Shown here: piece by piece, positions 17,184-22,740 of the stretch
How the letters are laid out: every line of letters begins with the position of its first letter
Numbering within the stretch: the first letter of the stretch is position 1
DNA from: Chara braunii
Taxonomy: Eukaryota; Streptophyta; Charophyceae; Charales; Characeae
DNA length: 22,740 bases
Direction of reading: 5' to 3'
Assembly (NCBI GenBank): GCA_003427395.1
Contig: BFEA01000340.1
Location: 476,882 to 499,621, forward strand
Translations under genes and position numbers: made by a program
Notes under the pieces: generated by a model
Seen by the model: only the letters and a program-made list of their open reading frames with translations
What the model was told of the DNA's origin: nothing
The model's database searches: none

Positions 17184-19502
17184 TTGGTGCTCACACAGAC
17201 TGGGGGAAAGCCTCAGACTGTTCCCTTGCGGGTTTCCACCCGAACGATAAAGCGGGTTCCTAACTCGCTCCAAATAGGGATGATCCGATACATTGATCCC
17301 GGGGAATGTTCCCCCTCGCACCTCGGGGATGGAATCAGGGAACGAGAATACGAAGAAGAGATGCCCAGTAAAGAGGAATGGAAGCATCTGGTCGAACTTT
17401 TCGAACATGAAAACCCCGAAAAATTTTGAGTATGCCCCAACATCGCTCGAAGCTTCCACGTGGATTCCGAAGACAATACATTCACGCCTCTAACAACCCA
17501 GGTCAGTCCTTCTGTCATCCTCGGGGAACCCATATTACAAGTTTCCGATCTGGCTGATGATTTGGAACCCCCTCGCACCTTGTACGAGAGAGCTCTTTCC
17601 TTACGAACGCGTTATCAGCAAACAAAACAGTATTTGGACATTTTTGTTTTCCCACCCCAATCATTACTAACGACAGGAGCCACCATCACCTTAATTAAAC
17701 AAGAAGCGAAAGCACCAGTAAGTCATGTGCCGAATCTAATGCAAGAAATGACGGATCTAACAGGACGAACTGTGAAACCAACTTCGGTTGGCTCAGAGAC
17801 TGACGCTGAAACTAAAGAAACGGAGATGATCAGCCCCGCTGAGTCCCAGATGATAGCAACTGTCTTTTCTGTTCGCACCAGTAGTTCCGTTTTCTCTAGT
17901 GTCCATGAGCGGCGGGAACGGCCGGTTAACTGGATCGATATGCCCCTTAATATGTCCGGGGAATCGACGATCCCCCTCCCGAGTCACGTTCCCGCGGAAT
18001 TTCGGAAGTCGCTAATCTGTGTATTGAATGGTTACGTAGAAGTGCTGAGCGTGCATGACAATGACATCGAATTAACAAATGTAATTGAACATGTCATTCT
18101 CACGGGAGATCATCCGCGCATTAGCCGCGCTCCCTATCGATACTCGCCAGCTCAACGAGCGGCCGCTTTTCAGCGGATTAAGGAGTTTGAAGCTAATGGA
18201 TGGATCGAACCCGCTATAGGACCATGGTCCTTCCCTGTAGTGATTGTACCTAAGAAGGCTGGGGGGATTCGCATTTGCATTGATTATCGAAAGCTGAATG
18301 ATATCACGATTAAAAATGTGTAACCCCTCCCCCGGATTGATGAGTTATTGGATGCGATTGGGAGTGCTCGATTTTTCAGCAAGTTTGATTTTCATCATGG
18401 GTTCCATCATCTTCTTGTCCGAGAGGAAGATCGACCGAAAACAGCGTTTGTGCTTTTCGAAGGCACATGGCAATGGATTCGATGTCCGATGGGTATCTGC
18501 AATGCTCCTGCAACTTTTCAGCGGGCCATGAACATGGCTTTTCAGAATTTCGTAAGGAAGACTCGTTTGGCACAGAGCATCATCAACTACTGCGTGATTG
18601 TGTACATGGATGACATCCTAGTGTTTTCGAGTTCTTATGAGGGATACGTCCAGCACATCGAATGGGCAATGCATGCGTTACGAGATGCAGGTTTCAAGGT
18701 GGCGCTTGAGAAGTGTCAGTTTTCCCCCACCACCATTTCTTTCCTAGGGCACGTGGTGACAGACAAGGGACTTCAACCGGAGCCGCAGAAGGTGGAAGCT
18801 GTCAGGGACGCGCCAGTGCCAACCACCATCACGCAAATTCGCGCCTTTCTGGGCCTAGCATCATATTATCGAAGATTCATCAAGGGCTTCGCGGCAATAG
18901 CGGGACCCCTCACAAATCTCCTGCGAAAGGATCAACCGTTGATCTGGACGCCCGAGTGCGATCGAGCGTTTTCCAAGCTTAAGGCTGCTCTCATTTCGGC
19001 TCCGGTCCTTATAAGACCGGATCCCGAAAAGCCTTTTGTTCTCATCACTGAATGGTAGCCAAAGGCGATTTCGGCGACCCTTGCCCAAGTGGGACCAAGC
19101 GGACTCGAGAGTGTGGTGGAGTATGCGTCCAAATCAGTACCCGCCTGCAAGCGCAACTACGCCGCTCCGACGGGAGAATGCTATGCGGCTCTATGGGGAA
19201 TCAGTCACTTTCGTGCTTACCTGTATGGGCGAAAGTTCACCCTGGTGACTGATCATTAAACCCCTGTTGGCTTTGAAGAATCGAAGGATTACTCGGGCAT
19301 GATTGGGCGATGGGCAACGGAACTGCAGAGCATGGACTTTGACATCCACCATTGGAAGCACGAGAGACACGGGAACGCGGACGGATTGACACGGTTACAC
19401 AGGCCTGAGAAAGTTATGAAAAGCGAGGAGTTGATCCCGTGGAACAAACCCGAGCAGAAGATTGGACCTCGGTACGGCCAAGTGGAGATTTTGTCGAAGC
19501 AG
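17184..19502 (+). pseudogene. Reverse transcriptase and RNase H of pol, broken
   Basis: RT copies the element RNA and RNase H removes the template. RT motifs in order are HPRISRAPYRYSP, PWSFPVVIVPKKAGGIRICIDYRKLND, PLPRIDELLD, FSKFDFHHGFHHL (catalytic Asp), CPMGICNAPATFQRAMN, the active site YMDD (18603-18614) and SFLGHVVTDKG. RNase H follows with PFVLITEW, YAAPTGECYAALWG, FTLVTDH and HGNADGLTR. The first catalytic Asp is changed to Glu in ITEW. Stops lie at 17427 (TGA), 18321 (TAA, in place of the usual Tyr before PLPRID), 19056 (TAG after W, probably CAG), 19257 (TAA) and 19503 (TAA). The 19257 stop results from one extra T; the reading frame is restored about 40 bp later. Confidence 0.92.
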
Positions 19503-19505
19503 TAA

Positions 19506-20009
19506 GTGACACGGGGACTAATTTGCCTCTCCACAATTCAGTCCCGTCTCTTCCCCTCTGTCATCATGACTAGTCCGCCTGCCTTCACAACCCCTTCTTC
19601 TCCTACTAATTCTGCCCCGCTTACTTCCTCGGCTTTCTTTGTCACCCTCCCCGATAAATTTTGTTATTGTTGCACGTGCATTGCACGGGTTTATGGGGTC
19701 GACTGTCATCCCTTCGAAACTGGGTTTGTCGATTGGGTAGAATGTGCCACGTGTGTCAATCGTGTGCACGGGGCCTTTGTACGATATCGAACGAATAGCA
19801 AGGAATGGAAGTGCCCCCTATGTAGAACGAACAAGCTCCCCACGAAGGTTCGATTCGAGGCCGCCCATACGGACGGCCCTGAATACGACGAAACATACCA
19901 ACGAGCGGAGGTCTGGACAGATAAAATTTTATTGGCAAAATTAGCAGGGTTATCATTGGGTCACCTCACCAAACACGACAGACGTAGGGTATCGATGGAT
20001 CAACGGTCA
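19506..20009 (+). pseudogene. Pol segment with PHD-like finger between RNase H and integrase
   Basis: The frame contains an ordered Cys/His pattern at 19662-19823: a pair of Cys in CYCCTC, then WVECATC, a His four residues later in VNRVH, and a closing WKCPLC. This fits a C4HC3 PHD finger, whose hallmarks are W..C..C....H and W.C..C. The expected sixth ligand is Phe (GAF), one base from Cys. PHD fingers usually read histone H3 tails. In a retroelement this would suggest chromatin targeting, a job done by a chromodomain in chromoviruses. A Ser/Pro/Thr-rich linker precedes it. After it comes ~60 residues with LAKLAGLSLGHLTKHD and then a frameshift near 19985-19995 into the integrase frame. Confidence 0.6.
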
Positions 20010-20805
20010 TTTGGAAAAGCGTAAAACTAACGGATCGGGTTCGTGGTTGACGGTTCCTCATCCATTCCTGAGATATGATTGGATCCGATCTGCTCACGAG
20101 GAACAGGCGGCTCGTTTTGCGATACGAGTCACGGAGGCAACTGTAGACCAGAACCGATGGTTCTGGTGCAATAAACGAGATGATGTCAAATACATTGTCG
20201 CTAATTGTCTGGTCTCTGCCGCTGATCGCGCCCCCATACGGGGACCAAACACGATCGTACCAACGGAAGTAGAGCGTCCTTTCCAGCGAGTCAGTATGGA
20301 CACGACCGATATTGACGTGCCACCTGGCCCAAACCACTGTGAATATTCTATTTTATTTGTACTAATTGACCACTTTTCCAAGTATATCGAAGTTTATCCT
20401 TATAAGACCCGAAAGGCCGCAGAAATAGCCACGTACATCGAACGGTTCCTCTATGCCCATCTAGATACGGAAGAAATTCTAACCGACAATGGATCTGAAT
20501 TTAAAGGTGAGGTAGAAGAACAACTTGTGCGAAGGGGCATCACGCTTCGACATACGGCACCCCACGTGTCCCAGTCGAACGGGTTGGCCGAGAATGCCAA
20601 CCGTATAATTAAAACCGCCCTTCGCAGAAACTTAGCGGCACACGACACGCGTCCTTGGCCCAAAATCGTATATCAGATCGTCGGGATCCACCGGGCCACC
20701 CCTCACGAGTCTAGGGGGTTCACCCCCTTTCAGCTTCGAACTTATAGCCTCCCCTCTGTCGATTACTTGGTAACTCAAAAATTGTCGAAGCAGGGGGTAG
20801 AGACA
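19990..20805 (+). pseudogene. Integrase of pol, HHCC finger and DDE core
   Basis: Integrase joins the cDNA to host DNA. The N-terminal zinc-finger region is recognisable (SAHEEQAARF...NRWFWCNKRDDVKYIVANCLVSA). The second His and last Cys are replaced (F and S), so metal binding is likely lost. The catalytic core has D in SMDTTDI (20299), D in LTDNGSEF (20485) and E in GLAENANRI (20590). The last two are 35 residues apart, as expected for retroviral-type integrases. RTYSLPSVDYLV precedes a frameshift near 20795-20803. The core frame itself has no stops for over 260 codons. Confidence 0.9.
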
Positions 20806-21255
20806 CGCGTGCGGCCCTCAAAGCTAAGGCCAAGAGGTACGCCGACTTAATGGAACGGGCCGTTCCGAAGCTAGCCCGGAAAAGGCAAAGGATGACCGAA
20901 CTAGCCCATGGTAGACAGGTCCGCAGCTATGAGGCTCGGAACGGGAATGCTGGGCCCCAGTACCAATATAAATTGGGGGACCTAGTGCAGGTACGTAAAT
21001 GTGCACGCGACCAGAAACTCGCTCCCAAGTTCTCTGGCTGTTTTCGCATTATCGAACTCGGACCCAACGGCGCCAACACGGTGCGCGTCGCGCCTGAGGC
21101 TAGCACCAGTCATAGCTCTGTCCCCATCGTCCGGCATACCTCCTTCCGACCTTCCTCCCTCTTCTCCTTCGGAAAGCGAGGAAAACAACGACGATCTAAC
21201 CCTCTCTCCTCTTTCTCCCTCTTGTCCCTCGTCCTTCTCTCCAACCTCGCCATGA
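20800..21255 (+). pseudogene. Pol C-terminus: integrase tail and Ser/Pro/acidic extension, frameshifted
   Basis: From DTRAALKAKAKRYADLMERA the frame continues into LARKRQRMTELAHGRQV, YKLGDLVQVRKCA and FRIIELGPNGANTVR, matching the minus-strand copy. Near 21110-21122 a one-base shift moves the rest of the tail (PPSSPSESEENNDD, then Ser/Pro) into the next frame, which ends at TGA 21253-21255. As a result the upstream frame reads straight through into ORF-A without a stop in this copy. No chromodomain is visible. Confidence 0.75.
21252..21255 (+). promoter_or_regulatory. ATGA stop-start overlap, pol/ORF-A junction (plus copy)
   Basis: The pol stop TGA (21253-21255) and the ORF-A ATG (21252-21254) share two bases, in the context CCATGAG. 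ORF-A is in the -1 frame relative to pol, as in the minus copy. Confidence 0.65.
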
Positions 21256-21730
21256 GTTTTATCACGGAGCGGGTTCTTGACTTACAGCTGCGGCAGCCAC
21301 GTGGCTACATCTCAGAAATTCGGCAAGTTTGTCACCCTCGGCTCAGTACGGATCTCCGCCGTTTGATGCGATTCTTCTGCGATGAAGGTATCTGTGCCGC
21401 CGCTGCGTTTCTGATAGAAGGAAGCCCTCACGCGATAGTGTTCGCAGAGGTTACTGCAGTTCATTGGCGAGCGGCTCCCAGGACGAGCCACGTCACCACA
21501 ACGGCGGGATTCACCGGTGACATCAGCTCGGTCAACCCGCAGAGGCATACCGCGATCTTGGCCTCGCTGCGCGAGTAGACGGAGCAAGTCTCCAACGTGT
21601 GGCAGAACGTCCTCGCTCAAGAAGGATATAACATCATTCCGATCTCTGCATCGGACCTTGACGGCATTCGCCGAGCACCGCGCGAGCGGCCAGTTGTGAT
21701 TCCAACCCTCGTCCCCTTCCCCCATCCCCA

Positions 21731-21734
21731 ATGA
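21731..21734 (+). promoter_or_regulatory. ATGA stop-start overlap, ORF-A/ORF-B junction (plus copy)
   Basis: The ORF-A stop TGA (21732-21734) and the ORF-B ATG (21731-21733) overlap in the context CCCCAATGA, as in the minus copy. Confidence 0.7.
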
Positions 21735-22740
21735 ACCACGCCAATCTTCTCGCTCCTCTTTCTATCTTTGGTCTTCCCTCTTTCTTCCCCACCTTCTGGC
21801 AATCCGATCTTCACCCTTCTCTCTCCTTCTCATTCGAGCCTCTTTCGGTCCCTCTTATCCATCCCGGACATTGGCGACTGTAGCGCGAAACTTTTGAGGA
21901 ATTATCTTTCTGTCTGGCCCGAGTACAAGTAAAGTGGACGGGCACTATCGAGCACCCCACGTGGATCGAGAATCCGGAGCTGCTGATCATACATGGTTGG
22001 AGGACTAACGCGGAAGGAGATCTTATTGGATTCCTCTTTGGATCGGTACAACCGGGTCACTGTCAATTGATTGCACAGGAGCTCATCGCACCGATCGTAC
22101 AATTGGCGGACGATCTCTCGCCCGACATCTACTTTCAGAGTGATGACAGTCCTGCTCCGTACATTTTCGAGCGATCCTTGGACCCGTACCTTCAGTGGAC
22201 TTCGTGCTTGGAGGAACCTAGGGACGAGGATACGCTACCATCGCGGCAGGAGTATCTGAAGCCGTATGAGATCATCCCTTACGCCTTCTATCCGAGGGCA
22301 GAAGAAGTGGTGATCCACAACGACGACAACGAAGAAAAAAATGACGAGGAAACATCGGAGGAGGGAAGCCATAGTGAACATAGCGAGGGCGAGCTGAGTG
22401 AGGAGGAAGAGAAAGAAGAAGGAACCGGGTCCGAGAAGGAAGCCCCGCCGGAGGAAGCGACGCGTACGGGAACGGAGGCGGAAGATCCAGAAGCGGCGCG
22501 AAAGCGCGAAGAGATTGCCTCCGGAAAGCGCCAGCTGGAGTCCGCTAGCGAAGCCAGCCTGCACATCGGTAGCGATCCGACCAGGGAGCCCGAGCCGCCG
22601 AGGCCCGAAGATGGCGGCCCTGCAGCCGCCACCTCAAGTACCGCGCGACGGAGACGGCGCCGATCCCCCTCCCCCTCCAGCCCCACCCGTCCCCCAATTC
22701 GCCCACGTACCGATGCGGGCGATAGGCCTTCGTCCTCGGA
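21731..22740 (+). pseudogene. ORF-B, accessory protein of the retroelement (one stop, runs off window)
   Basis: The start ATG (21731) overlaps the ORF-A stop (ATGA). After an in-frame TAG (21881-21883) the frame stays open for 285 codons to the end of the window. The N-terminal ~135 residues match minus-strand ORF-B: LPSFFPTFWQS, EPLSVP, EELSFCL, ELLIIHGWRT, GDLIGFLFGS and QLADDLSPDI. Beyond that the copy is unique in this window. It has a Tyr/Pro-containing stretch (YLKPYEIIPYAFYPRAEE), a long Glu/Ser-rich acidic region (about 22330-22520), then an arginine cluster ARRRRRRSPSPSSPTRP, which resembles a nuclear-localisation or RS-like signal. The acidic plus basic architecture suggests a nuclear or nucleic-acid-associated protein. 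No named domain was recognised. Confidence 0.65.

Larger units (their letters stand above)
21252..21734 (+). pseudogene. ORF-A, accessory protein of the retroelement (one stop)
   Basis: ATG 21252 overlaps the pol stop (ATGA), and the gene ends with TGA 21732-21734. It is 160 codons including one in-frame TAG (21576-21578) where the intact minus-strand copy has Trp, so it is probably a TGG-to-TAG change. It aligns end to end with the minus-strand ORF-A. Shared blocks are MSF, QPRG, IRQV, RLS.DL, the Ala-rich stretch, AEV.A.H, SHV and FTGD. No known domain was recognised. The start was chosen by the overlap and by the start of homology, not by the longer frame produced by the upstream frameshift. 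Confidence 0.7.
15111..22740 (+). mobile_element. Internal region of a decayed Ty3/gypsy retrotransposon with two extra 3' ORFs
   Basis: The order is primer-binding site, gag, protease, RT, RNase H, PHD-like finger, integrase, ORF-A, ORF-B. RT, RNase H and integrase order (PR-RT-RH-INT) is that of Metaviridae. At least eleven stops and several frameshifts make it inactive by itself. The internal region exceeds 7.6 kb and the element with its long LTRs would exceed 12 kb. Confidence 0.9.

Noticed and set aside
21312-21731. Minus-strand frame opposite ORF-A
   Set aside because: It is antisense to a frame conserved in a second copy and has no motif of its own.
1-22740. CRISPR array, bacterial operons or defence system
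   Set aside because: No spaced direct repeats of CRISPR type, no ribosome-binding sites ahead of genes, and all recognised genes belong to eukaryotic transposable elements.

Overview
This is eukaryotic, transposon-dominated DNA. It has T-rich and CT-rich low-complexity tracts, an assembly gap, TATA-type promoters, a plant-type tRNA-iMet primer-binding site, a PIF/Harbinger transposase and Ty3/gypsy (Metaviridae) retroelements, and no bacterial gene layout. The style, and my memory of similar transposase families, suggest a streptophyte or charophyte alga such as Chara. That is inference and was not checked. I see no confident host gene.

Layout. 1-1445 (minus strand) is the 3' part of a Ty3/gypsy element: the end of pol followed by two extra ORFs, here called ORF-A and ORF-B. 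1446-6960 is mostly non-coding repeat debris. It includes an 18-unit decamer minisatellite (2251-2430), a LINE/SINE-like insertion with very long flanking duplications (2589-3039), a 64-bp foldback (3127-3190), a 152-bp MITE (4338-4489), a second foldback element (5074-5320), a CT microsatellite and one weak exon candidate. About 7050-9203 is a long LTR-like segment with a TATA box and a decayed primer-binding site. A broken PIF/Harbinger transposase starts directly after it (9207-10326). A poly-G tract, an AATC tetranucleotide array, a 198-bp N gap inside a CT array and an unrecognised minus-strand reading frame (11854-12345) follow.

About 12700-22740 (plus strand) is a second, nearly complete but decayed Ty3/gypsy element. 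In order it has a long 5' LTR with TATA box, a tRNA-iMet primer-binding site (15111), gag with a CCHC knuckle, protease, RT, RNase H, a PHD-like finger, integrase, a Ser/Pro/acidic pol tail, ORF-A and ORF-B. The window ends inside ORF-B, so the polypurine tract and 3' LTR are not visible.

The most interesting observation is the 3' gene cassette. Two diverged copies in opposite orientation about 20 kb apart share the order pol > ORF-A > ORF-B, and both junctions carry an ATGA stop-start overlap. This suggests translational coupling (termination-reinitiation) of two unrecognised accessory proteins to pol. The PHD-like finger between RNase H and integrase is the second unusual point. The third is the LTR promoter sitting immediately upstream of a Harbinger transposase.
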